Positions 13,934 to 24,419 of a stretch of 64,000 nucleotides of DNA are shown piece after piece. Numbering within the stretch: position 1 is the first letter of the stretch; each line of letters starts with the position of its first letter. Below the pieces are notes generated by a model. It was given only the letters and a program-made list of their open reading frames with translations, was not told the DNA's origin and did not search any database. Source of the DNA: JAIQET01 sp035542575 (GTDB taxonomy: Bacteria > Acidobacteriota > Terriglobia > Terriglobales > Acidobacteriaceae); NCBI GenBank assembly GCA_035542575.1, contig DATKLE010000058.1:1-64000 (forward strand), written 5' to 3'. Both the position numbers and the translations under genes were made by a program.

Positions 13934-16383
13934 GGACGCCTCCGGGAGGATGACTTGCTGGTTTTCGTCGAACTGCCCCGCTTGGCTCGGGACAGCTCAG
14001 GCGGGAACTGCGGCTCCTGCCCGTTGTGAGCGCCGCCCTGGGCATTCGAAATTGCCTTCCAGACACGCTCGGGCTTCAAAGGCATGTCAATGTGGCGGAC
14101 GCCGATTGAAGAAAGCGCATCGCACACCGCGTTGACCATGCACGGAGTCGAGGCGATGGTGCCGGCTTCACCAACTCCCTTGACGCCCATGGGATTGACC
14201 GGCGACGGCGTGACCGTGCGGTCGAGCGTAAATTCCGGGAAGAAGTGGGCCTTGGGAATGACGTAGTCCATGAACGAGCCGGTTACGAGCTGGCCGTCCT
14301 CGTTGTAGATCAGCTCCTCCCACATGGCCTGGCCCATACCCTGGGCGATGCCGCCGTGGATTTGACCGTCTACGATCAGCGGGTTGATGACGTTGCCGCA
14401 GTCGTCCACCCCAACGTATTTCTCGATCTTTACCTCTCCGGTTTCGGCGTCCACTTCGACCGAGGCGATGTGGGTACCGAAGGGGAAGGTGAAGTTCGGC
14501 GGCTCGAAGAAGTGAGTGGCTTCCAGTCCGGGCTCGAAGCCGGCAGGAATGCTGTGCGCGGTGTAGGCAGCCATCACCAGCTCGCCGAAGGAGATGGACT
14601 TCTTACCACCCTTGGCGCTGAGGCGTCCGCGACCGAAGGTGACGTCAGCAGCCTTGCAGCCCAGCAGGTGGGCGGCCAGGGTGGACATCTTTGCCTTCAG
14701 CTTTTGGGTGGCCATGAAAGCGGCGGTGCCTCCCACGGCTGTGCCACGGCTGCCAAAGGTGCCGATGCCGTACGGGACAGCGAGTGTGTCGCCGTGGATG
14801 ACGTTGACGTCATTGGGATCGATCCCCAGCTCATCGGCAATGAGCTGGGCGAAGGTGGTCTCCTCGCCCTGGCCGTGCGGCGAGGCTCCGGTGAGCAGCG
14901 TAACTTTTCCGGTGGGCTCGATGCGGATGGTGCCACTCTCCCAGCCTCCCGCCGGCGTGGCGGCGGACGGGCCGATCGCGCAAATCTCCACGTAGGTGGA
15001 AACGCCGATGCCGTAGTACTTGCCGCTCTTCGCTCCCGCCTTCTGGCGCCTGCGCAGGGCGTCGTATCCGGCGAGTTTGAGGGCTTTCTTGAGAGTGTCC
15101 TGATATTTGGCCGAGTCGTAAGTGAGCCCGGTGATAGTGGTGAAAGGAAATTCTTTTGGCTGGGGAAGGTTCTTCAGCCGGAACTCGACCGGGTCCATGC
15201 CCAGTTCGCGGGCGCCGATGTCCATGATGCGCTCGACGTTGTAGGTGGCTTCGGGCCTCCCCGCGCCGCGGTAGGCGTCGGTGGACATCTTGTTGGTGAA
15301 GACGCCCACGATGTCAATCTGGATGGCGGGGATCTTGTAGCAGCCCGCATGCATGAGCGCTGTAAGCTGCGGGATGAGCGGGGTCAGCAGTTGGTGGTAA
15401 GCACCCATGTCGGCGAGGATTCGGCAGCGCAGGCCGAGGATCCTACCATCTTTCTTGAGTGCCAATTCGACATCGTTGATGGTGTCACGGCCATGGATCG
15501 TCGCCAGGAAATTCTCGCGGCGGGTTTCATTCCACTTCACCGGGCGGCCCACTTTCATGGCCAGCCAGGGCACGATTCCCTCTTCTCCGTAGACGTTGAG
15601 CTTACTGCCAAAACCTCCGCCGACCTCGGGAGTGATCACACGAACGGCCGTCTCCGGCAGGCCAAGCATCACTGACACTTGAGTTCGGAGCAGGTGAGGA
15701 ATCTGGGTGGAGGACCAGATCGTCATGCGATTCTCGCCGGGGAGATACTCCGCGAGCACGGCGCGAGGCTCCATGGCGATCGGCGCCAGGCGCTGGTTGA
15801 TCATGCGCTGGCTGACCACATGGTCGGCCTTCTTGAAGGCGGCCTCGATGTCGCCGCCTTTCAGGGTGTGGGTGAAGGCCTGGTTGCTCTTGAACTGCTC
15901 GTGGATACAGGCGGAGTCGCTGCCGAGGGCTTTCTCCAGATCGGTGACAACGGGAAGCGGCTCGTAGTCCACCTCGACGAGTTCGGCGGCGTCGCTGGCG
16001 GTGTAGATGTCTTCGGCGACGATGGCGGCGACGGGCTCACCCAGGTAGCGCACACGGCCCATGGCAAGCACGGGATGGCGGGGAATCTTGAGGTCTGGCA
16101 TCTGCATGGCGCAGGGGACGGGGCCGACACCAGAGGTGTCTTCGCCGGTGAACACGGCGACAACGCCGGGCAGCGCGCGGGCGGCATCGGTGCGGATGGC
16201 CTTGATTTCAGCATGGGCGTGCGGCGAGCGCACCAGCACGCAATGGAGCATGCCCGCGAGCTTGAGGTCGTCGGTGTAATGGCTGATCCCCTGAATAAGG
16301 CGCGGGTCTTCCTTGCGCTTGAGCTTCTTGCCCACCCAGTGGGCGGCTTTACCGTTGGAGGAGGCTTTTGCGCTCTTCGCCAT
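13930..16383 (-). CDS. Molybdopterin-binding large subunit, form II CoxL-like
   Basis: An 817-residue catalytic subunit. It shows GGGFGSK near residue 265 and VGEAGTIASTP near the C-terminus, whose glutamate is the general base of the family. At residues 370-376 the active-site loop is AYRGAGR, the form II signature; true CO-oxidising form I enzymes have AYRCSFR with a catalytic cysteine. The enzyme is therefore more likely a hydroxylase of an unknown carbon substrate than a proven CO dehydrogenase. It lies between the 2Fe-2S gene (upstream, 3-bp gap) and the FAD gene (4-bp overlap). No molybdenum-cofactor insertion gene of the CoxDEF/XdhC type is in the window. Confidence 0.94.
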   Translation of the reverse strand: MAKSAKASSNGKAAHWVGKKLKRKEDPRLIQGISHYTDDLKLAGMLHCVLVRSPHAHAEIKAIRTDAARALPGVVAVFTGEDTSGVGPVPCAMQMPDLKIPRHPVLAMGRVRYLGEPVAAIVAEDIYTASDAAELVEVDYEPLPVVTDLEKALGSDSACIHEQFKSNQAFTHTLKGGDIEAAFKKADHVVSQRMINQRLAPIAMEPRAVLAEYLPGENRMTIWSSTQIPHLLRTQVSVMLGLPETAVRVITPEVGGGFGSKLNVYGEEGIVPWLAMKVGRPVKWNETRRENFLATIHGRDTINDVELALKKDGRILGLRCRILADMGAYHQLLTPLIPQLTALMHAGCYKIPAIQIDIVGVFTNKMSTDAYRGAGRPEATYNVERIMDIGARELGMDPVEFRLKNLPQPKEFPFTTITGLTYDSAKYQDTLKKALKLAGYDALRRRQKAGAKSGKYYGIGVSTYVEICAIGPSAATPAGGWESGTIRIEPTGKVTLLTGASPHGQGEETTFAQLIADELGIDPNDVNVIHGDTLAVPYGIGTFGSRGTAVGGTAAFMATQKLKAKMSTLAAHLLGCKAADVTFGRGRLSAKGGKKSISFGELVMAAYTAHSIPAGFEPGLEATHFFEPPNFTFPFGTHIASVEVDAETGEVKIEKYVGVDDCGNVINPLIVDGQIHGGIAQGMGQAMWEELIYNEDGQLVTGSFMDYVIPKAHFFPEFTLDRTVTPSPVNPMGVKGVGEAGTIASTPCMVNAVCDALSSIGVRHIDMPLKPERVWKAISNAQGGAHNGQEPQFPPELSRAKRGSSTKTSKSSSRRRP

Positions 16384-16386
16384 GGC

Positions 16387-16884
<498 letters not shown>

Positions 16885-17395
16885 ATGTCCCCGTGAAAGG
16901 CAAGGTTCGGGCGGAAGTTTGTTGAGGCGGCCAACAATAACAAAAGATGGGGAGGAATGACAAGCGAGGAGGAACGGCGGGCAGTGGTCGTCCTGTACCG
17001 GCGATGCATTATGGGGATTCAGAACCACCGAAAAGCCCCAGGTCTCGAACACCGCGAGACCTGGGCCACCCGCCCTGTCATGGAATTTCACTTACCAGCA
17101 GGGTTGCCACCGTCTGGTTGAAAATCGGCGCACGTTCGTGACACGCTCGGCCTTTAGATAACTCTTATGGCTGACCCGATCTAGTCTCGCCCAGTCCTTC
17201 GGTAGAGTGGGGGCCCTCGAAACAGACATGTTCAATACCCCGTTCTTACCTAGTCGGGGTTATACTTCGCAGATCGCGCACGATCGTAGAGATCCTAGTC
17301 TCAGGAGGTTAGACTCGGTTCCACTGCCCTATTGTTTGCTGATCGGCATCTCTCCCTTTGGCAGGCCAGGCAGAGCCGAGGCTGATACGGTGCTC
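16885..17395. other. Divergent intergenic region between the hydroxylase operon and the TonB receptor
   Basis: About 510 bp without a supported gene. It holds a copy of the 42-bp hairpin repeat (17030-17071) and should hold promoters for both directions. No clear -35/-10 pair stands out. Confidence 0.5.
17030..17071 (-). repeat. Dispersed hairpin repeat, copy 1
   Basis: A 42-bp element centred on the stem CCCAGGTCTCG/CGAGACCTGGG with a 7-base loop. A second copy at 25895-25936 matches at 41 of 42 positions. Read on the minus strand the hairpin is followed by GGCTTTT, so it can act as a terminator. This identity between distant intergenic sites indicates a dispersed family. Confidence 0.78.
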
Positions 17396-20300
17396 ATGCG
17401 GAGCCTTGGTACTGCTCTACTGCAAGCCTGGCTATTGCTAATTCCTCTGGTTCTTTCCCTGGGCGCGGCTGCTCAGGTTCAAAACGGTGTGATCACGGGT
17501 GTGGTTGTTGATCCGTCCGGAGCAGCGATCCACAACGCCTCAGTTCTTGTTCGGAACTCGAACACAGGCTATGAGATCCACCTGCGAAGTAACGATCTCG
17601 GGGTTTACATCGCGCAAGAACTGAACGCCGGGGTGTACGTGCTCCGGGTAGAGGCACCCGGGTTCAAGACATCCCAAGCGAGTGATCTCCTTCTGAACGC
17701 AGGCACGGTGCTGCGCGTCGACTTCAAGTTGAGCCTGGGAGAGATCTCCGAAACGATAGAAGTGAGCGGTGCGGCCACATCCGTCAATACGGAAAATTCG
17801 CGCCTCTCACAAACGGTTGGTTCCGTGCAAATTGCGAACCTCCCTCTGAACGGGCGGAACGTGTATGACCTGATCCAATATGCGCCAGGGGCGACCAACG
17901 TGCGCGGTCTGCTGTTCGAGAACGGCGCAAACACGGTGGTGAACGGCGTCAGGGAAAATTTCAATGGATTTCTCATGAATGGCTCAGCCAACAAAGGCCT
18001 CAGTGGTGGCCCAGTTAACCAACCTATTCAGGACTCGGTGCAAGAGTTTCAAGTGCTCACCCTGAACAACTCCGCTGAATTCGGCAACAGTGCCGGTGCA
18101 ATCACGAATTTGATCACCAAATCTGGCACGAACCAGCTACACGGGAGTGCCTGGGAGTATGTGCGGAATGACGTGCTCGATGCGAATCCATTTTTTGCGA
18201 ATCATTTGGCCGACCCAGCTGAACGGAAGAAGTCGCCACTCCGTCTGAATCAGTTTGGCGGGACGCTGGGCGGTCCCGTTAAGAAAGATAAGTTGTTCTT
18301 CTTTGCCGCCTACCAGGGAGACCGGTTTCTGACTTCAAGCCCGGGTCCGATCCAAGCTGAATCGCCACAGTTCCGCAGTGCGGCGATCGCAGCTTTCCCC
18401 GATTCCATAGCGGCACTGATGTACAAGAACTTCCCTCCGTCTACTCAGGGAACTCCCCTGATGACGTTGCGGGATTACGTCACTGGCCCCGACGGCCCGT
18501 TCTCCGGGTCCGGTTTTTCCAGTTTCGCGGATTACCTGTGCCCAGCAACTCTCGATCCGGGAGGCTTCGATCCGAGCGCGGCCAGCATGTTGTCGGCCCG
18601 TTTCGCACAGTTGTTCGGCGTGGAGCAAGCGGACATCGACCAAATGAACCAGGTTGGCAATGGAGGCTGTCCCGGTGGCTCGCCCTTTGCGGCACCTTCG
18701 AGTGGTGCTTTCAACCGGGACGACCCCTTCCTCGTGAATGTGCTCGGTCTGGGACGCTCACAACTCAGCGAAAATCTTTTCGATGGTAACGAAGCTTCGT
18801 TGCGGTTGGATTACACTCCGGGGCAGAATAACCGGTTTTTCGCGCAGTTCAACTGGGCGAGGGCGAAGGACAGGTTTGCGGGAAACGGTGATCTTCCGCG
18901 AGGTTTTACCAATCCTTCTCGCACTACTACCCCTAACCTGCAGTTCAGCTTTATTCACACATTCTCGTCCACACTACTCAACGAGTTCCGAGCCGGCTAC
19001 ACGGGGAGCAGGAATTCGATTACTGTGGATTTACCCGGTGTTCCTTCAATCGGACTTGATGATGGCACCGTGGGGTTTGGCTCCTACAACGGTTATCCCC
19101 AGACGTTTCGGGAGAACATCTACAGTTACTCCGACATGGTGTCGATTGCGCATGGCAGGCACAATCTGAAGGTCGGCGGGGAGTTGCACCGGAACTTGGA
19201 GAACAGCGATTTTAATGTCGGTCGCCCGTCGTATTACTTCTTTGACCCACTTTTTTTCGCAATTGATGCGCCCTATACCGAGAGCGCTGGGGTCGATCCT
19301 GGATTTGTAAGCAAAACGCCCGCAGAGCTTGCGTCCAGCATTCGCCATTGGAGGAACTGGGAAGTGAGCGCCTACGTGCAGGACGATTGGAAGCTAAGCC
19401 GTCGCCTCACCGTGAATCTTGGCCTGCGCTACGATCTCTTCACGCGGCATACCGAACTGGACGGCTTGGCCACGACGTTTCTGAAGGGGCCAGGCAGGAG
19501 TCTTATCGATAACATCACCACGGGCGCTGGCCAAATCAAGGACGCCAGCGAGCCTTGTCCCGGGAATCCACGAGCGACCCTGGCAGGAGCGTGTGGTCCT
19601 GGCGGATTTGCACCTGCCAAAAACCTGGGAGCTGGAGACCACAACAATCTTGGACCGCGCGTGGGGTTCGCCTGGGATGTCCTTGGCGATGGCAAAACCT
19701 CGCTGCGTGGAGGGTTTGCAATCTCGTATGAAAGCACGCTCTACAACCCACTTTCCAACACCCGCTGGAACCCGCCGTACTATTCCCTTGACGGTGTTGC
19801 CAATTTCTTGGTCGGAGACGTGAATCATGTGGTGTACGGGCCAGTGGGAGGTGGGATTCCAACCTTCCTTGGTCCCGCACCACCAGGCCAGCACGCTGGA
19901 GTTGGGGTGCAGGCCACGGGGAATATTTCTGGCTGGGACCCGGCGAATCCCCATCTTGCAGACTTAACCGCCATCGTGTTTCCCGAGGGAATTCGTGACC
20001 CCTACGTAGAAAACTGGTTTCTTGGGGTGCAGCATGAAGTCCGATCCGGGATCCTGGTGGAACTGAATTACGTGGGTACTGCTGGGCGCAAACTTTTTCG
20101 TGCCGAAGCTGTGAATCGCGTCCCCGGGGCCCGGCTTCCAGAAGGGACCTGCGTGACGGACAACTTTGATCGCAAATTGTGCAGCCAGGTCGACACTGCG
20201 ACCGACCCAAACGGTTTTGTGATCAATCCAGTGGGACGGCTCAATCCCAACTACGGCTTTCTGCGAGTCTGGGAGAACGCGGGCAACTCGATCTATCACG

Positions 20301-21130
20301 GCTTGCAGCTCTCGGTAAAAAAACAGCTAAGCTGGGGGCTGCAGATCAATGGCAACTACACCTGGAGCCACGCCATCGATTCTGGGTCTGGCTGGCACAG
20401 TGGATCGGTCACCGCGAACGGTTTTTCCGCGGGCGATGCCGTCACTACCGACGTTACGATGCCGGGACTGGACCGTGGCAATTCCACCTTCGACATTCGT
20501 CACCGGCTCACGTTCAACTACGTTTGGGAATTACCACTTTTCCGACGGAAGCATGGCTTTTTCGGGGCGGTGTTGGCCGGCTGGCAATGGAACGGCATCT
20601 GGTCGTTCCAAAGCGGAGCTCACTGGTCACCTTATCAGGGAGGTCCGAATGCCCGCCCCATTTTTGAAGATTTCGGAACAGGCGCCTGCGAACCGGCAAC
20701 CTTTGATCCGACCCGGTGCTTCAACGTGGGTTCGGACTATAACCTCGACGGGGTCGCTAATGACCGGCCGAACGCGCTCGCGAATCATGTCAACGCCACG
20801 AAGACGCAGTGGGCGGACGGCTTCAATCTTCCGGAGGGGTTCTTCACTGCACCATGCCTGGGCTGTGTAGGCAATCTTGGGCGCAACACGTTTGTCGGAC
20901 CCGGTTATTGGGCCGTGGATACTTCCATATTTAAGAACTTCCGCTTCTCTGAGCGTTTTCACCTGCAGTTCCGGGTAGAGGCCTTCAACGTCCTAAATCA
21001 CACTAACTTTCAGCTGGGAGGTGCGACCGGGCCGGTGGGAACAGGCAGACTCAACAATCCGTTCTTTGGCCGCGCAGGGGGAACATCTCCCCCGCGCAAC
21101 CTGCAGTTTGGGTTGAAGTTCGTCTTCTGA
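17396..21130 (+). CDS. Oar-like TonB-dependent outer-membrane receptor
   Basis: A 1244-residue outer-membrane protein starting at the ATG at 17396. Signal peptide residues 1 to about 28 (LLIPLVLSLGAAAQ). Next is a carboxypeptidase-regulatory-like Ig-type domain (NGVITGVVVDPSGAAIHNAS to about residue 110), a plug-like region with LPLNGRNVYDLIQYAPGA and QEFQVLTLNNSAEFGNSAGA, and a long beta-barrel ending RNLQFGLKFVF with a terminal Phe. This architecture is abundant in Acidobacteria and is thought to import large ligands such as oligosaccharides or peptides, although Oar was first studied in myxobacterial development. It stands alone with no lipoprotein partner of SusD type. An upstream frame to 17207 is open but lacks protein-like features. 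Confidence 0.93.
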   Translation: MRSLGTALLQAWLLLIPLVLSLGAAAQVQNGVITGVVVDPSGAAIHNASVLVRNSNTGYEIHLRSNDLGVYIAQELNAGVYVLRVEAPGFKTSQASDLLLNAGTVLRVDFKLSLGEISETIEVSGAATSVNTENSRLSQTVGSVQIANLPLNGRNVYDLIQYAPGATNVRGLLFENGANTVVNGVRENFNGFLMNGSANKGLSGGPVNQPIQDSVQEFQVLTLNNSAEFGNSAGAITNLITKSGTNQLHGSAWEYVRNDVLDANPFFANHLADPAERKKSPLRLNQFGGTLGGPVKKDKLFFFAAYQGDRFLTSSPGPIQAESPQFRSAAIAAFPDSIAALMYKNFPPSTQGTPLMTLRDYVTGPDGPFSGSGFSSFADYLCPATLDPGGFDPSAASMLSARFAQLFGVEQADIDQMNQVGNGGCPGGSPFAAPSSGAFNRDDPFLVNVLGLGRSQLSENLFDGNEASLRLDYTPGQNNRFFAQFNWARAKDRFAGNGDLPRGFTNPSRTTTPNLQFSFIHTFSSTLLNEFRAGYTGSRNSITVDLPGVPSIGLDDGTVGFGSYNGYPQTFRENIYSYSDMVSIAHGRHNLKVGGELHRNLENSDFNVGRPSYYFFDPLFFAIDAPYTESAGVDPGFVSKTPAELASSIRHWRNWEVSAYVQDDWKLSRRLTVNLGLRYDLFTRHTELDGLATTFLKGPGRSLIDNITTGAGQIKDASEPCPGNPRATLAGACGPGGFAPAKNLGAGDHNNLGPRVGFAWDVLGDGKTSLRGGFAISYESTLYNPLSNTRWNPPYYSLDGVANFLVGDVNHVVYGPVGGGIPTFLGPAPPGQHAGVGVQATGNISGWDPANPHLADLTAIVFPEGIRDPYVENWFLGVQHEVRSGILVELNYVGTAGRKLFRAEAVNRVPGARLPEGTCVTDNFDRKLCSQVDTATDPNGFVINPVGRLNPNYGFLRVWENAGNSIYHGLQLSVKKQLSWGLQINGNYTWSHAIDSGSGWHSGSVTANGFSAGDAVTTDVTMPGLDRGNSTFDIRHRLTFNYVWELPLFRRKHGFFGAVLAGWQWNGIWSFQSGAHWSPYQGGPNARPIFEDFGTGACEPATFDPTRCFNVGSDYNLDGVANDRPNALANHVNATKTQWADGFNLPEGFFTAPCLGCVGNLGRNTFVGPGYWAVDTSIFKNFRFSERFHLQFRVEAFNVLNHTNFQLGGATGPVGTGRLNNPFFGRAGGTSPPRNLQFGLKFVF

Positions 21131-21146
21131 CATAGAGTAGCGGAGG

Positions 21147-21500
21147 TTAGTGCGTTTTCCAGTCAAGAGCGTAGATTTGTTGGCTGCTCAGGTTGCGCAG
21201 CAACATCGGCGAATTGTCGGGCGTCAGCCCAAACCAGATTCCCCCTCCTCGCCCAACCGCGCGTCGGACATCCTTGGTATCAGCAACTTTTTCTGCTCTT
21301 TGATCGGTAATCTGAACACGATAGATTCCAGCTTCACCACGATCTTCATAAAGATACTGGCCATCATGCGACCAGGCCCCATCGGCCAAATCGCCCGTGA
21401 GTGGCGTCCATCTCCACGCTTACCTCTCCGGAGTTCACGCACCAGCCACACCTTGGCCAGCCTCCATCCCGCGTCACCGTTCCCCGGAGTCCTGACCAGC
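21147..21500 (-). pseudogene. Collapsed remnant of a third sigma-factor/kinase module
   Basis: Read leftward, 21500-21413 translates (with one frameshift) as the C-terminal tail of an ECF-type sigma factor, LAKVWLVRELRRGKRG, as in the intact gene at 24409. From about 21413 the frame changes to the C-terminal end of a TolB-propeller kinase (RWTPLTGDLADGAWSHDGQ at its start and PMLLRNLSSQQIYALDW at its end, stop at 21147). About 2.8 kb of kinase is therefore missing. The 48 bp at 21413-21460 are identical to 24415-24462, including the Shine-Dalgarno and GTG start of the intact kinase, while the flanks are diverged. No intact protein can be made. Confidence 0.75.
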
Positions 21501-21524
21501 ATGCTCCGTCGAATCAGTGACGTT

Positions 21525-24419
21525 TCATCGTGACGCGAACGCTTCCGGATGCCAGTTCGCAACAACTGTGAGGGGTGAAATCAAACGGCCGTTTGGGAAG
21601 CTTACCAGAAACCGATTGTCGTTGCTGATCTCGAACGTCGCGTCTTGGGGCAACTGCATGAGCATCTCCGGTTGGCCCAGTCGTAATTGTTCGGTTCCGG
21701 CAACTGACATGGTCATCAGTTTCCAATCGTCAGTGAGATAAAACAAATGGCGCCCGTCGTGGCTCCAACGTGGATTGTGCCCGCCTAGGGTTGACGCTTT
21801 CAGCGCTGCAGCAGGTTGACTCGTGAAGCGGCGAACAAAAACATCTTCTTTCCCGAAGCTGTTGCTAACGTAGGCAAACCATCGCCCGTCGGGAGAGAAA
21901 CGCGGAAGATCGGTGTCTGCATTACTTTCGGCGAGGAAGAATGGCTTATCCACGCTGTCGAAGGGAGCACCGTAAATACCATCCTCTCCACCAGGATTGT
22001 CGACTAATAGCCATACGACGGACTTGTTGTCTGGCGACCAATCACCGATAAGCTTTGAACCTTCCTGGTTGGTTTTTAACAGAGTTCCTTCAGTACTTTC
22101 TCCCACCGACTTCACATACATCTCGGAGTTCCTGCCGGTCAAGAAAGAATAGATAAAACGGCGACTATCGCCCGACCAGGCCGTGTAGGTAGAACCCGGG
22201 CCATCGCCAAAAGTCACTCGCATCCAAGAGCCTCGTTCCAAGTCATAAGACCAAGCATCTGAGGTATGTGTCCGCTGATTGAAGCGATCTATGAGAACCG
22301 TTTTGCCATTGGGAGCGAGGCGAGGTCCCAGTCCTAGACTCACTGAGTCTAGTGCGGTACCGAGGGGCTGACCGCGCTGGCTATACCAGCGCAAAGAAGA
22401 GGGTGGTTCGTACTGCTCTTTCCAGGCGAGCGTGCCCCCAGATGCGTCGAAGCTCGCCCAGCCACCTAAATCGGCGAAAACCAGCTTGTTCTTGCTGACG
22501 AGAAAGGGTTCATCGATAACTCGGAGATGCACGGCATCAAACTTCTCAGCCATGAGATAGCCGTGACGGCTGAAGAGAATGATTCCCGGTTCAACAAATT
22601 TAGGGTAGGTCCCGTCGCGAATCAGGAGATCTGCGCTTGGTGAATCGAGGCTGGCCAGCAGAATGTCATGGCGTTTATCGGATCGCTTTGCAGAAACCAA
22701 CAAATGAGTGCCATCGGGCAGAAACTGCGGCCACGAAATGCCGTAGTCATATTGTGCGGCGGCTTGTGCGGCGACGGCAACCGGGGCACAATTGTCGGCC
22801 GAAATGCGCGCGACCGAATTTGCCCTTGTCAACAGGATAGTCCCGGCCCTGTTCATACTGGCGGGCCAGCCATTGTTCACCTCGCACAGTGTCTCAGTCG
22901 CCCCGCCTACAGCAGAGAAGCGCACAAGCTTGCCATTTATCAAGGTCATGACGCCATGGCTATCAGGAGTCCACGCTAGGAACATGAAATCGTTGAGATC
23001 AATCGCTTCACTGCCCTCCAGGCGTGTAACCTCGAGTGAATCCAAGCGCCGTAGCCATAGACCCGGCTTGCCGCTCGCATCAAGAGCTCCATAAACCAGC
23101 TGCTTGCCGTCAGGGGAGACTGATACCGGGGTCAGAGAGGTGAGGGCCCGATCAGGTTCCGAGTCGATGATGAACCTAACTTCCTGCGGTGACGGCACGG
23201 GCGGCGTTTGCAGATAGGTGATCGCCAGCGCTGCCGTAATCAGCAATGCAAGCCCAGCGGCAGTCCACGCTGCGAATTCACGATTGATGCGGCGCCGCAT
23301 CTGCGGTGGTGCACTTGATTCCCGCTTCAAATGCCGCAGGTCCACCAACAGATCGCGCGCACTCTGGTAACGTTCTTCGCGGTCCTTTTCCAACGCTTTG
23401 CCGATGATGCGCTCCAGTTCGGCAGGCGCTTTGGGATTGAGCCGTACCGGCTGCGGCGGGGTTTGATGCAGAATGCCGTCGAAGATCACCGCGGAGGTCT
23501 CACCCTTGAAGGGCGGCGTTCCCGTAGCCATCTGGTAGAGCACCGCGCCAAAGGAAAACAAGTCCGAGCGGGCGTCCACCTCCTCCCCCCGCGCCTGTTC
23601 CGGCGACATGTAGGCAATGGTGCCCACCGTCGCACCCGGGCTGGTGAGCTGTTCTTCTGTCAGGCTGGCCGTGGACAACGCCGGGCCGCCGGTGGCGATC
23701 TTCCTGGGCGTTTTCTTGGCCAACCCAAAGTCCAGAATCTTGGCCTGACCACGGCTGGTGACAAAAATATTCCCCGGTTTGATGTCGCGATGGATGATAC
23801 CTTTTGCGTGAGCCGTGTCTAGTGCGTCGGCCAGCTGGATGGCGAGTTCGAGCAGCACATCCATCGCCAATGGCTTACCCCCGATGCGTGCCTGCAGCGT
23901 CTGTCCTTCGAGCAACTCCATGGCGATGAAGTGCTCACCCTCGTGCTCGCCAATCTCATAAATCGCACAGATGTTGGGATGATTCAGCGAAGACGCGGCC
24001 CGGGCTTCGCGCCGCAGACGCTCCAGCGACTGCGGATCCCCGGCCACATCCGCGGGCAGAAACTTGAGCGCGACAGAACGTCCCAGGGAAACGTCCTCGG
24101 CCCGGTAAACCACTCCCATACCGCCCTGGCCCAGCTTTTCCAGCACCCGAAAATGCGAGATCGTTTTGCCAACCGGCATTGGATCGAGGTCGGCACCAAC
24201 TGCCTTATCGTGAGCCATGAGCTTGGCCGCCAATTCAAGTGCGGGAGCTTCAATGAAGCCCCCCGCAGACTTTTCATGCGCCAGCAGGGATTCCACTTCG
24301 CAACGAAGTTCTTCGTCCTGCCCGCAGGCGTTTTCCAAAAACGAGGCACGTTGTCCGGTCGCTACTCGCAAAGAGGCGTGGTACAACTCTTCGACCTGAG
24401 CCCAGCGCTTAGCTTCCAC
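21525..24419 (-). CDS. Membrane Ser/Thr protein kinase with TolB-like propeller
   Basis: A protein of about 964 residues. After an N-terminal helical segment the kinase domain spans roughly 90-370, with the Gly loop GQGGMGVVY, the catalytic Lys in VALKFL (about 119), HRDIKPGN (Asp about 212) and DFGLA (about 230). A single membrane helix (about 384-403) leads to an extracytoplasmic beta-propeller of TolB/WD40-like repeats (VSPDGKQLVYGA, FSPDGRWFAYVS, WSHDGRHLFYL). The GTG at 24419 follows GGAGAGG and overlaps the sigma-factor stop, so the pair is coupled. The family pattern suggests an outside signal sensed by the propeller controls kinase activity toward the partner sigma factor or other targets. 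Confidence 0.93.
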   Translation of the reverse strand: MEAKRWAQVEELYHASLRVATGQRASFLENACGQDEELRCEVESLLAHEKSAGGFIEAPALELAAKLMAHDKAVGADLDPMPVGKTISHFRVLEKLGQGGMGVVYRAEDVSLGRSVALKFLPADVAGDPQSLERLRREARAASSLNHPNICAIYEIGEHEGEHFIAMELLEGQTLQARIGGKPLAMDVLLELAIQLADALDTAHAKGIIHRDIKPGNIFVTSRGQAKILDFGLAKKTPRKIATGGPALSTASLTEEQLTSPGATVGTIAYMSPEQARGEEVDARSDLFSFGAVLYQMATGTPPFKGETSAVIFDGILHQTPPQPVRLNPKAPAELERIIGKALEKDREERYQSARDLLVDLRHLKRESSAPPQMRRRINREFAAWTAAGLALLITAALAITYLQTPPVPSPQEVRFIIDSEPDRALTSLTPVSVSPDGKQLVYGALDASGKPGLWLRRLDSLEVTRLEGSEAIDLNDFMFLAWTPDSHGVMTLINGKLVRFSAVGGATETLCEVNNGWPASMNRAGTILLTRANSVARISADNCAPVAVAAQAAAQYDYGISWPQFLPDGTHLLVSAKRSDKRHDILLASLDSPSADLLIRDGTYPKFVEPGIILFSRHGYLMAEKFDAVHLRVIDEPFLVSKNKLVFADLGGWASFDASGGTLAWKEQYEPPSSLRWYSQRGQPLGTALDSVSLGLGPRLAPNGKTVLIDRFNQRTHTSDAWSYDLERGSWMRVTFGDGPGSTYTAWSGDSRRFIYSFLTGRNSEMYVKSVGESTEGTLLKTNQEGSKLIGDWSPDNKSVVWLLVDNPGGEDGIYGAPFDSVDKPFFLAESNADTDLPRFSPDGRWFAYVSNSFGKEDVFVRRFTSQPAAALKASTLGGHNPRWSHDGRHLFYLTDDWKLMTMSVAGTEQLRLGQPEMLMQLPQDATFEISNDNRFLVSFPNGRLISPLTVVANWHPEAFASR

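Noticed and set aside
13930..16383. True (form I) carbon monoxide dehydrogenase large subunit
   Set aside because: The active-site loop is AYRGAGR, not AYRCSFR, so the copper-binding cysteine of form I enzymes is absent.
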